DNA of 13,760 nt from an uncultured Eubacteriaceae bacterium (lineage in GTDB: Bacteria > Bacillota > Clostridia > Lachnospirales > CAG-274): NCBI GenBank assembly GCA_938042265.1, contig CALIRN010000168.1:1-13760 (forward strand). Reading direction: 5' to 3'. The position numbers and the translations under genes were made by a program. This document shows, piece by piece, positions 4,553-11,887 of this stretch. Each line of letters starts with the position of its first letter. The stretch's first letter is position 1. The notes below the pieces were generated by a model. The model saw only the letters and a list, made by a program, of their open reading frames with translations. It was not told the origin of the DNA and searched no databases.

Positions 4553-6391
4553 TTACTCTACCGTAACACTCTTTGCAAGATTACGCGGTTTATCAATGTC
4601 TTCACCCAAGCCTAAAGCCATATAATATGCAAAAAGCTGTTGCGGAATATTTGCCAGAATTGAAGTCAGCATCCAGTGAGTTCTTGGAATGTAGATAACA
4701 TCATCCGCAACCTCCTCAATGCTTGTATTGCCCTCCATGGCAATGGCAAGCACCTTGGCACCTCTTGCCTTAACCTCCTTTATATTACTCTTTGTTTTAT
4801 CAAAAAGAGTCTCCTGAGTAACAACACCTACCACAAGAGTAGCCTCCTCAATAAGAGCGATAGGACCATGCTTAAGCTCACCCGCCGCATAAGGCTCAGA
4901 GTGAAGATAAGCAATCTCCTTAAGCTTAAGAGAGCCCTCCATACCTACCACATAGTCAAGCCCTCTGCCGATATAAAATACATTTTTGGAGCCTATATAT
5001 TTGTTAACAAAGCCCCTGATAGCAGGTACAGCCTTTGTTAAAATATCATTTATCTGTGAAGGAAGCCTGTCCATGGCTGTTTTGATTTCCGCAAAAAGGT
5101 CATCATTCATTTTGCCAAGCTCCTGAGCAATATGCAGGGTAATAAGATACATTGCAATTACCTGAGCAGAAAATGCCTTTGTGGATGCAACCGCAATTTC
5201 AAAGCCTGCAAGGGTATACAAAACATCGTCTGAATCCCTTGCAATAGAGCTGCCTACCGCATTTACAACACCAAGCACCCTTGCACCCTTTTCCTTTGCC
5301 AGCTTAAGTGCAGAATGGGTATCTGCCGTTTCACCGGACTGTGAAATTACTATTACCAACGTGTGCTCATCAATAAGAGGGTCTTTATAGCGGAATTCAC
5401 TTGCAACCTCTGAGTTTACGGGTATTCTTACAATTCGTTCAAGCAGATATTTACCTACAAGCCCTGCATAATAAGCAGTACCGCAGGCAACAATATAAAT
5501 CTGATTAATATTTTCAAGCTCAGCCCTGCCAAGCTTAATGCCGTCAAGCTCAATATGCTTTCCATCCTCGGAGAAGCGCTGAGCAAGGTTATCCCTTACA
5601 ACCTTTGGCTGCTCGTAGATTTCCTTAAGCATAAAGTGATCATAGCCGTTCTTCTGAGCCGCTTCAACATCCCACTTATAGTGGTAAGGCTCTCTTTTAA
5701 TTTCATTTCCGTTAATATCATAAAGCCTGATCTCATCAGCCTTAACCAGCGCCAGCTCCCTATCGTTAAGTATATAGGCGTCCTTGGTATAGTTAAGTAT
5801 TGCAGGAATATCTGATGCAATAAAATTTTCTCCCCTGCCTATACCCACAATAAGCGGCGATTCCTTTCTTGCTGCAACAAGCTGATCCGGGTAATCGGTA
5901 CAGAGAACTCCTAAAGCATATGAGCCTTCAATTCTTTCAAGGCTCTGTCTTACAGCCTCAAGAATATCGTTGCCCTGCTTATAGAAATCATCAATAAGGT
6001 GTGCAACTGTTTCCGTATCTGTTTCGGAATGAAAAACATAACCCTTTTTCTCAAGCTCTGCCTTTAGCTCCTGATAATTTTCAATAATACCGTTATGTAC
6101 AACGGCAATCTTATCATCATTACTGAAATGAGGGTGTGCATTCATATCAGAGGGTGCACCATGGGTTGCCCACCTTGTATGACCGATGCCCAGCTTACCC
6201 GAAATAGGCTCGTTAAGCAGCAGATTGCTTAAATTATCAACCTTACCCTTAGTCTTTCTTATGCCTATTATATCTCCGCTTAATACGGCAACGCCTGCGG
6301 AATCATAACCTCTGTACTCAAGGCTTTTTAAGCCGTTAATAAGCACAGGTACAGCATTTTGCTCACCTATATAACCAACAATACCGCACAT
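4553..6391 (-). CDS. glmS: Glutamine--fructose-6-phosphate aminotransferase (isomerizing)
   Basis: This enzyme makes glucosamine-6-phosphate from fructose-6-phosphate and glutamine, the entry step to UDP-GlcNAc, peptidoglycan and teichoic acid sugars. At 612 aa it is full length. The N-terminal Ntn glutaminase domain begins MCGIVGYIG with Cys2 as nucleophile, then YRGYDSAG (26-33), HTRWATHG (71-78) and HNGIIENY (99-106). Two SIS domains follow: CGTAYYAG (303-310), SEVASEFRY, and SQSGETADT (350-358) for sugar phosphate binding, then GRGLDYVVGMEGSLKLKEI and EPYAAGELKHGPIALI in the second. The C-terminus DKPRNLAKSVTVE carries the expected Lys for ring opening. Its ATG is 18 nt downstream of the glmM stop, with GGGAGG in the gap. 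There is therefore no space for the glmS ribozyme that regulates many Firmicute glmS genes; control must come from the glmM promoter or from elsewhere. Confidence 0.98.
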   Translation of the reverse strand: MCGIVGYIGEQNAVPVLINGLKSLEYRGYDSAGVAVLSGDIIGIRKTKGKVDNLSNLLLNEPISGKLGIGHTRWATHGAPSDMNAHPHFSNDDKIAVVHNGIIENYQELKAELEKKGYVFHSETDTETVAHLIDDFYKQGNDILEAVRQSLERIEGSYALGVLCTDYPDQLVAARKESPLIVGIGRGENFIASDIPAILNYTKDAYILNDRELALVKADEIRLYDINGNEIKREPYHYKWDVEAAQKNGYDHFMLKEIYEQPKVVRDNLAQRFSEDGKHIELDGIKLGRAELENINQIYIVACGTAYYAGLVGKYLLERIVRIPVNSEVASEFRYKDPLIDEHTLVIVISQSGETADTHSALKLAKEKGARVLGVVNAVGSSIARDSDDVLYTLAGFEIAVASTKAFSAQVIAMYLITLHIAQELGKMNDDLFAEIKTAMDRLPSQINDILTKAVPAIRGFVNKYIGSKNVFYIGRGLDYVVGMEGSLKLKEIAYLHSEPYAAGELKHGPIALIEEATLVVGVVTQETLFDKTKSNIKEVKARGAKVLAIAMEGNTSIEEVADDVIYIPRTHWMLTSILANIPQQLFAYYMALGLGEDIDKPRNLAKSVTVE

Positions 6392-6409
6392 TTGCTTTAC
6401 CTCCCGTTA

Positions 6410-7759
6410 TCAGCTTAAAAGACCCTCAATAAGTCTTGCCAGTCTTTCAGCCTCTTCCTTGATTACGCTTGTATCTCTGCCTTCAATCATAACTCTTACA
6501 ATAGGCTCTGTGCCCGAAGGTCTTATAAGCACACGTCCGTCGCCTGCAAACTTTTCCTCCAGCTTTTCAATCTCGCTACGGATAGTCTCATTTGACAGAT
6601 ATTCCTTTTTCTTTTTATTATCAACCTTTGCATTGACAAGCACCTGTGGAAGCACTTCCATAATATGCTTAGCCTCCGCCAATGATTTACCTGTCTTCTT
6701 AAGGGTAGTAATAAGCTGAATAGCCGTCAATATACCGTCGCCCGTAGTATTATAATCAAAAAAGATTATATGTCCCGACTGCTCACCGCCAAAGCAATCG
6801 CCCTTTTCAAGCAGACATTCAAGCACATAACGGTCACCGACCTTAGTTCTCTCTATATTTATATTATTTTTTTCGCCCATTATGAATAAACCTAAATTAC
6901 TCATAACAGTTGCAACTATTGTATCATTTTTAAGCTTGCCGCACTCCTTAAGGTAACTGCCGCATATAGCCATAATAACATCACCGTCAACAAGCTCACC
7001 GTTTTCATCAACGGCAAGGCAGCGATCACCGTCACCGTCAAAGGCAATGCCTATATCAGCGCCGATTTCCTTAACATACTTTGCAAGGGACTCAATATGT
7101 GTTGAGCCGCAGGCAGCGTTAATATTAAGTCCGTCAGGCTCTCTGTGTATTGCACTTACATCTGCACCCAGCTTTGCAAAGGCAAGAGGCGCCGCCTTAT
7201 AGGTTGCACCGTTTGCACAGTCAATTGCAATTTTAATACCATCAAGCTTAATATCCGTAGTTGAGGTTACAAAGTCAACATAATCCTCAACAGCAGTATT
7301 ACAAATCGTCTTGGCGCCTACAGCATCACCACTAGGACGAGGTATTTCCTCCCAGCGGTTTGTCATATAATCCTCAATTTCAAGCTCAATATCATCTCTC
7401 AATTTAAAACCCTGAGAGTTAAAAAACTTAATACCGTTATCCTGTACCGGATTATGTGAAGCACTTATAACCACGCCTGCATCAGCCTCGTACTTTCTTA
7501 CCAGATGAGCAACACCCGGAGTAGGCACAACACCCATACTTACCGCATGAGCTCCAACCGAACATATACCTGCAATCAGTGCTGCCTCCAACATATCGCC
7601 CGAAATCCTTGTATCCATACCTACAACTATCTTAGCTGCGTGATTAGTCTGCTTAGTAAGCACATAGGCACCTGCACGACCAACTCTGTAAGCAAGCTCA
7701 GGCGTCAGCTCTACATTTGCAACACCTCTTACACCATCGGTTCCAAAAAATTTACCCAT
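6410..7759 (-). CDS. glmM: Phosphoglucosamine mutase
   Basis: This 449-aa cytosolic enzyme converts glucosamine-6-phosphate into glucosamine-1-phosphate, the step after GlmS. It shows the alpha-D-phosphohexomutase domains in order: the start MGKFFGTDGVRG, the catalytic serine loop ISASHNP (phosphorylated Ser101), the Mg2+ loop DGDGDR (Asp241, Asp243, Asp245, Arg246), the sugar-recognition segment GGEQSGH, and the C-terminal phosphate-binding RPSGTEPIVRVM. Length matches bacterial GlmM (about 445-450). The ATG has GGAGGA upstream. It is the first gene of the glmM-glmS-mtnN unit, which has its own promoter about 70 nt ahead. GlmM followed by GlmS is a common Firmicute arrangement and puts two consecutive steps under one control. 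Confidence 0.97.
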   Translation of the reverse strand: MGKFFGTDGVRGVANVELTPELAYRVGRAGAYVLTKQTNHAAKIVVGMDTRISGDMLEAALIAGICSVGAHAVSMGVVPTPGVAHLVRKYEADAGVVISASHNPVQDNGIKFFNSQGFKLRDDIELEIEDYMTNRWEEIPRPSGDAVGAKTICNTAVEDYVDFVTSTTDIKLDGIKIAIDCANGATYKAAPLAFAKLGADVSAIHREPDGLNINAACGSTHIESLAKYVKEIGADIGIAFDGDGDRCLAVDENGELVDGDVIMAICGSYLKECGKLKNDTIVATVMSNLGLFIMGEKNNINIERTKVGDRYVLECLLEKGDCFGGEQSGHIIFFDYNTTGDGILTAIQLITTLKKTGKSLAEAKHIMEVLPQVLVNAKVDNKKKKEYLSNETIRSEIEKLEEKFAGDGRVLIRPSGTEPIVRVMIEGRDTSVIKEEAERLARLIEGLLS

Positions 7760-7789
7760 AGCTTTTATCCTCCAAAAAATAACAGTTTT

Positions 7790-7813
7790 TTGTACATACC
7801 CACTTGTACATAC
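7790..7813 (-). promoter_or_regulatory. Tandem direct repeat in the glmM leader, possible operator
   Basis: The 10-mer TTGTACATAC occurs at 7790-7799 and again at 7804-7813, a 14-bp period, each containing the palindrome TGTACA. Both copies lie just downstream of the predicted start of transcription at about 7821. A repressor site or an RNA element is possible; neither is proven. Confidence 0.4.
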
Positions 7814-7827
7814 TACTCTATTTTATG

Positions 7828-7856
7828 ATTATAACACCTTAAGCGGTTTAATACAA
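7828..7856 (-). promoter_or_regulatory. Promoter of the glmM-glmS-mtnN operon
   Basis: On the minus strand TTGTAT (7851-7856), a 17-nt spacer and a perfect TATAAT (7828-7833) form a sigma-A promoter. TG one base before the -10 gives an extended -10 (TGTTATAAT). The predicted transcript starts near 7821, about 60 nt before glmM. Confidence 0.75.
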
Positions 7857-7955
7857 CAATTTTATTTTTTTACAGACAGGTTTTGTAAATAAATTTAAAG
7901 GATTGTGTCCTCTAAATCAAAAACAAAAATTTTGGAGGATTTGGCAATATAAAAT

Positions 7956-7982
7956 AAAAACCCCGACAAAGCAAGTCGAGGT
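7956..7982 (-). terminator. Terminator of the type IV pilus operon (after pilT)
   Basis: On the minus strand ACCTCGAC pairs with GTCGGGGT (8 bp, one G-T pair) around a 7-nt loop, then TTTTTATTTTATA. It begins about 16 nt after the pilT stop codon. Confidence 0.88.
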
Positions 7983-7998
7983 TAATTTTTTTCATATT

Positions 7999-9093
7999 TT
8001 ACTGAGCACCGCCGCCCATAGGACCATTGCCCATATTCATATATCTCTTAAAGTTGCCAATATCAATACAGTTTGAAACAGCTGTCTGCATACTGATTTT
8101 TTCTGCCTTAACAAGCTGTGCCAAATGGAAGTCAAGAGTCTGCATACCTGCTGAAGAGCTTGTCTGCATGGTTGACGAAATCTGATGTGTCTTATCCTCA
8201 CGGATCATATTGCGGATAGCATCATTCATAACAAGGATTTCAAGAGCCGCAAGACGTCCCTTACCCTCTTTTTTAAGCACAAGACGCTGTGTAACAACAC
8301 CCTCCAAAACCATCGCAAGCTGAGTTCTTACCTGCTGTCTTGCATGAGGGGGGAAGGAGTCAATAATACGGTTAATTGTTGAAGCCGCACCGATTGTATG
8401 CAGGGTTGAAAATACCAAGTGACCTGTTTCGGCTGCCGTAAGGGCAACCGAAATAGTTTCATTATCACGCATCTCACCTACAAGGATAACATCAGGGTCC
8501 TCACGCAGGGAACCTCTTAAGGCATTCTCAAAGGAAAGAGTATCGGTACCAACCTCTCGCTGGTTTACAATGCACTTTTGATGATGATGTACATACTCAA
8601 TAGGATCCTCAATTGTAATAATATGGTCACGCCTCATTCTGTTAACCTGATTGATAATAGCGGCAAGAGTTGTAGACTTACCGCTACCTGTAGGCCCTGT
8701 TACAAGCACAAGACCTTTTTTTAGTGAAGCAAAGGTTCTTATAACAGGAGGCAGATCAAGCTCCTCCAAAGTAAGGATTTTGGAAGGCAAAACTCTGAAT
8801 ACACCGCCGATATTGCCCTTCTGCTTAAATACGTTTGCCCTGAAACGTGTACCTGAGTCATCCTCATAAGCAAAGTCCAGCTCACCCATATTTTCAAGAT
8901 AAGAAACCTGAAATTCAGATAAAATAGAGTAAAGTATACTCTTGGTGTCCTCCGGTGTCATAACAGGATATTTGTCAATATCCGTAAGCTCACCGTTAAG
9001 TCGCATTTTGGGACAAGCGCCTACAGTAATATGAAGGTCACTTGAGCCGCTGTCTCTTGCTATAGCAAGCAAGTCTTTCATAACTTCAATCAT
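7999..9093 (-). CDS. pilT: Type IV pilus retraction ATPase PilT
   Basis: PilT is a hexameric cytoplasmic ATPase that depolymerises type IV pili, powering twitching motility and DNA uptake. This 364-aa protein has the compact N-terminal domain typical of PilT (LLAIARDSGSSDLHITVGACPKMRLNGEL). It then has Walker A GPTGSGKS (133-140), the Asp box TIEDPIEYVHHHQ (160-171), Walker B with REDPDVILVGEMRD (197-210) and the His box TGHLVFSTLHT (223-233). AIRNMIRE (292-299) corresponds to the AIRNLIRE retraction signature of PilT, which PilB lacks. Length is close to the usual 345-370. The ATG at 9093 has GGAGGA about 9 nt before it; a second Met at residue 5 is less well placed. It follows pilB by 18 nt and is the last gene of the operon. 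The glycine-rich tail GNGPMGGGAQ is not needed for the fold. Confidence 0.96.
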   Translation of the reverse strand: MIEVMKDLLAIARDSGSSDLHITVGACPKMRLNGELTDIDKYPVMTPEDTKSILYSILSEFQVSYLENMGELDFAYEDDSGTRFRANVFKQKGNIGGVFRVLPSKILTLEELDLPPVIRTFASLKKGLVLVTGPTGSGKSTTLAAIINQVNRMRRDHIITIEDPIEYVHHHQKCIVNQREVGTDTLSFENALRGSLREDPDVILVGEMRDNETISVALTAAETGHLVFSTLHTIGAASTINRIIDSFPPHARQQVRTQLAMVLEGVVTQRLVLKKEGKGRLAALEILVMNDAIRNMIREDKTHQISSTMQTSSSAGMQTLDFHLAQLVKAEKISMQTAVSNCIDIGNFKRYMNMGNGPMGGGAQ

Positions 9094-9111
9094 ATATAAT
9101 AATCCTCCGCA

Positions 9112-10815
9112 TTATACCGAATATGTAGCTCTTATAAGCTCATCAACCGATGTTTCCCCTTTGAATACGTGTGCAAGACAGTCCTCACGCAGTGTAACCA
9201 TACCGTTTTTGATTGCCTCTTTCTCAATTTCATCAGCAGACTCACCCTTATTAATCATAGCCCTGATTTTGCCGGTAAGCACAAAAATTTCATGAATACC
9301 CATACGTCCCTTATAGCCCGTATTACCACAGTTTTTACAGCCGCCTGCCTTGTAAAGCTCCATAGGCTCATCAATACCCAAAAACTTCATCTCCTCCTCA
9401 GGTGTAACATACTTCTGCTTACAATGCGGACAAAGCTTTTTAACAAGTCGCTGTGCAATAACACCAACAGTTGAATCGGCAACCATATAAGGCTCAATAT
9501 CCATATCAACAAGACGTGCCACCGCACCGACAGCAGAGTTTGTATGGATTGTTGAAAGCACAACGTGACCTGTGATAGCCGCCTTAACCGCAATCTGTGC
9601 AGTTTCGTTATCACGGATCTCACCGATCATAATAATATCAGGGTCCTGACGCAGAATGGAACGAAGACCTGCCGCAAAGGTAAGACCCGCCTTAGCGTTA
9701 ACCTGTACCTGAGTAATACCGTCGAGCTTATACTCAACAGGATCCTCAACTGTAATTGTATTAATGGTTGAGTCATTAACCTCAGCAAGTACGGAGTAGA
9801 GTGTTGTGGACTTACCGCTACCTGTAGGACCGCAAACAAGGATAATACCGTTTGGTGTTTTAATAATACTCTTGAAAAACTCAAGGTTCTTTTCGCTCAT
9901 ACCAAGCTGATCAACCGAAAGGACGGTACCGATACCGCCAAGTACTCTGATAACGATTTTTTCACCGTAAACGGTAGGAAGGTTAGATACACGCAAGTCA
10001 ATGGTTCTGCCGTCAACCTTAGTTTCAATACGTCCATCCTGAGGGATACGCTTTTCTGCAATATCCATACCTGACATAATTTTGATACGTGTTGTAATGT
10101 TGGACATAGCAGCAGAATTAATTTCCATCTTCTGTACAAGCTGGCCGTCAATTCTCATACGAATACGTACAACATTCTTCTGAGGCTCAATATGAATATC
10201 GCTGGCACCTGACCGCACACCGGTTTCAATAACGTTGTTAACAAACTTAACGATAGGTGCATTATCAATATCATTTTTAAGCTGCTCCTCCAGGCCTGCA
10301 ATATCCTCCATTTCTGATATATCCTGGAACTCCTCATTGATACTCTCCTGCGCCTCATTTGCCTCCTCGTTTGAATAGAACTCAGGGATATGACTTTCAA
10401 TATCCTCCTGCGTTGCCATTACAAACCTAACCTTTTTACCGGATTTAAGAGCAATATCATCGGCAAGGAAAAAGTTCATAGGGTCGGTTGTTGCTACAAC
10501 TATACCTTTCTCATTCAAATCAATTGGCAAAACATTATGCTTAAGACAGTAATCCTTAGTAAGCAGGTTGCAAGCCTCCTGCTTAACATTAACCTTGTTT
10601 ATTTCAACAAAGGGCACCTTAAGACGCGAGCTTAATATCTTCATTAAGTCCTTTTCCTGAAGATAGCCAAGCTCTATAAGCGTATCACCAAGCTTTTTGC
10701 CCTTTTGCTTTTGTATTTTAAGCGCATATTCAAGCTGATCAACAGTTATAAGACCATTCATAAGCAAAAGCTTACCAATTGGTACATTTTTTTGTGCCGG
10801 ATTTGGCATACCCAT
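9112..10815 (-). CDS. pilB: Type IV pilus extension ATPase PilB (GspE/PulE family)
   Basis: PilB is the cytoplasmic ATPase that drives pilus assembly. This 567-aa protein has an N-terminal MshEN/GSPII_E_N domain (about 10-145: IGKLLLMNGLITVDQLEYAL...KLGDTLIELGYLQEKDL). It next has the linker and N2 domain with SDIHIEP, Walker A GPTGSGKS (329-336), the Asp box TVEDPVEY, Walker B LRQDPDIIMIGEIRD and the His box TGHVVLSTIHTN. A zinc-binding tetracysteine follows (Cys462, Cys465 in CPHCKQ; Cys493, Cys496 in CKNCGNTGYKGRMGIHEI), typical of PilB/GspE and absent from PilT. I chose ATG at 10815 over the GTG at 10824. The only ribosome-binding site, AAAGGAAG at 10824-10831, runs into that GTG but lies 8 nt before the ATG. 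It follows the second minor pilin gene and precedes pilT. PilB rather than a type II secretion GspE is inferred from the pilT neighbour. Confidence 0.95.
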   Translation of the reverse strand: MGMPNPAQKNVPIGKLLLMNGLITVDQLEYALKIQKQKGKKLGDTLIELGYLQEKDLMKILSSRLKVPFVEINKVNVKQEACNLLTKDYCLKHNVLPIDLNEKGIVVATTDPMNFFLADDIALKSGKKVRFVMATQEDIESHIPEFYSNEEANEAQESINEEFQDISEMEDIAGLEEQLKNDIDNAPIVKFVNNVIETGVRSGASDIHIEPQKNVVRIRMRIDGQLVQKMEINSAAMSNITTRIKIMSGMDIAEKRIPQDGRIETKVDGRTIDLRVSNLPTVYGEKIVIRVLGGIGTVLSVDQLGMSEKNLEFFKSIIKTPNGIILVCGPTGSGKSTTLYSVLAEVNDSTINTITVEDPVEYKLDGITQVQVNAKAGLTFAAGLRSILRQDPDIIMIGEIRDNETAQIAVKAAITGHVVLSTIHTNSAVGAVARLVDMDIEPYMVADSTVGVIAQRLVKKLCPHCKQKYVTPEEEMKFLGIDEPMELYKAGGCKNCGNTGYKGRMGIHEIFVLTGKIRAMINKGESADEIEKEAIKNGMVTLREDCLAHVFKGETSVDELIRATYSV

Positions 10816-10849
10816 AGTAATCACTTCCTTTAAAAATACAATTATTCAA

Positions 10850-10868
10850 CCGACAACTCAATTATCGG
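10850..10868 (-). other. Small hairpin between pilin gene and pilB
   Basis: CCGATAA pairs with TTGTCGG (one G-T pair) around TTGAG on the minus strand, in the roughly 70-nt gap before pilB. Only TTGAATAATT follows, so it is a weak terminator at best. It may partly reduce read-through or stabilise the upstream mRNA. Confidence 0.35.
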
Positions 10869-10885
10869 TTAAAGGCTTATAATAA

Positions 10886-11530
10886 TTATGCCGCAACACC
10901 ATACCTGAGAATAGTCTGACCTGTGGAGGGTTTGCCCGAGCGCAGCATCATAGTGGTGCTTTGTGTATAAACCGTCTTTGCCTCATAATCACCTGTGGTC
11001 GGGTTTTGATAATCGGTTCTTACAATACTTACACCTATATTTGTACGTCCCGTATCCTCGCTGCGGAAACTAATCTGTACCCTGTACGGCTTTTTATCAT
11101 CCGTTTTGCCAATGACCTCATCGGCATTTCTTACAATATTGCCTAATGAGTCGATTGAAATACCCTTTACGGTCACACCGCCGCCCGATGATGTTCCATC
11201 TGCATTTACAACTACAGGGTCAACAACAATATAGCCGTAATTTGCATCAAGGTTTGCGGGGTCGTATTTAAGAGTACCGTCGGTTTCGGTATCGGCTGCA
11301 TCAAAGCTTTCAACATAAGCACGGTCGGCAAGCTCAACTCTCAGCCTGTAAATAGCATCGGTGGTTATGCTCTGGTACTCATTCATTAACGCAACCGACT
11401 GTGTATATCGGCTTGCCGTTGCAAAGAGCTGATAAACAACTCCCGTAACAACAGTGATAAGCGCCATAACCACGATAAGCTCCACTAAGGTAAAGCCGCT
11501 GTTATTCTTAAGCAATTTTATTTTTTTCAT
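10886..11530 (-). CDS. Type IV prepilin-like minor pilin (PilW/GspJ-like)
   Basis: This 214-aa protein carries a class III prepilin signal. A short basic leader (MKKIKLLKNNSG) is followed by FTLVELIVVMALITVVTGVVYQLF, with cleavage expected after Gly12, Phe as residue 1 and Glu17 as the essential Glu+5 of the mature pilin. The N-terminal hydrophobic helix anchors it in the membrane before assembly; the rest is a hydrophilic beta-rich domain (FRSEDTGRTNIGVSIVRTDY) with a glycine-serine stretch (SSGGG, about 114-118). Size and position beside another minor pilin suggest a PilW/GspJ/ComGF-like initiator pilin rather than the major subunit, which is usually shorter. No cysteine is present. The ribosome-binding site is GGGGG about 8 nt before ATG, weaker than its neighbours'. 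Specific subfamily is inference. Confidence 0.85.
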   Translation of the reverse strand: MKKIKLLKNNSGFTLVELIVVMALITVVTGVVYQLFATASRYTQSVALMNEYQSITTDAIYRLRVELADRAYVESFDAADTETDGTLKYDPANLDANYGYIVVDPVVVNADGTSSGGGVTVKGISIDSLGNIVRNADEVIGKTDDKKPYRVQISFRSEDTGRTNIGVSIVRTDYQNPTTGDYEAKTVYTQSTTMMLRSGKPSTGQTILRYGVAA

Positions 11531-11548
11531 ATAATAACCCCCAAGAGA

Positions 11549-11872
11549 TTAATTCTTTTTTACAACAGCCACGTTTGCAAGGCTGGCATCCCTTATTACC
11601 TTAGAGCCGACAGTTACGGTTGATGAGCTTGGAAATTCCACCGTTACGTTTACGGGATCACCCGAAACGGAGGAGGTATCACTGCTGAGTATTTCATCAA
11701 TCCTGCCTACGGCATCCTCATACTTTGGCTTTGTATCATAATTTAACATGGTTGTACGATGGGAGGTAATAAGTGCGGTTAAAATACCGCTGCCTATGAC
11801 TGCAAATACAGCAATGGCAATAATTATTTCAATAAGCGTTGAACCCTCATTTGACTTTATTAAAGCTTTCAT
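11549..11872 (-). CDS. Short prepilin-like minor pilin (PilV/GspI-like)
   Basis: This 107-aa protein has a prepilin-type N-terminus: MKALIKSNEG, then STLIEIIIAIAVFAVIGSGILTALI. The helix and Glu15, which becomes Glu+5 if cleavage occurs after Gly10, fit class III prepilins. The first mature residue would be Ser rather than the usual Phe, which makes the site atypical. After the helix comes a short beta-strand domain (VNVTVEFPSSSTVTVGSKVI, ANVAVVKKN). The length and the EGSTLIEIIIAIAVF core resemble PilV/GspI minor pilins. A strong AAAGGAGG about 9 nt upstream fixes the start. It sits 15 nt after the large cysteine-repeat protein gene and 18 nt before the next pilin, so all belong to one transcript. 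Confidence 0.82.
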   Translation of the reverse strand: MKALIKSNEGSTLIEIIIAIAVFAVIGSGILTALITSHRTTMLNYDTKPKYEDAVGRIDEILSSDTSSVSGDPVNVTVEFPSSSTVTVGSKVIRDASLANVAVVKKN

Positions 11873-11887
11873 ATTATGTTACCTCCT

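Noticed and set aside
6392..6409. glmS ribozyme directly upstream of glmS
   Set aside because: Only 18 nt separate glmM from glmS, far too little for the ribozyme of about 150 nt or more.
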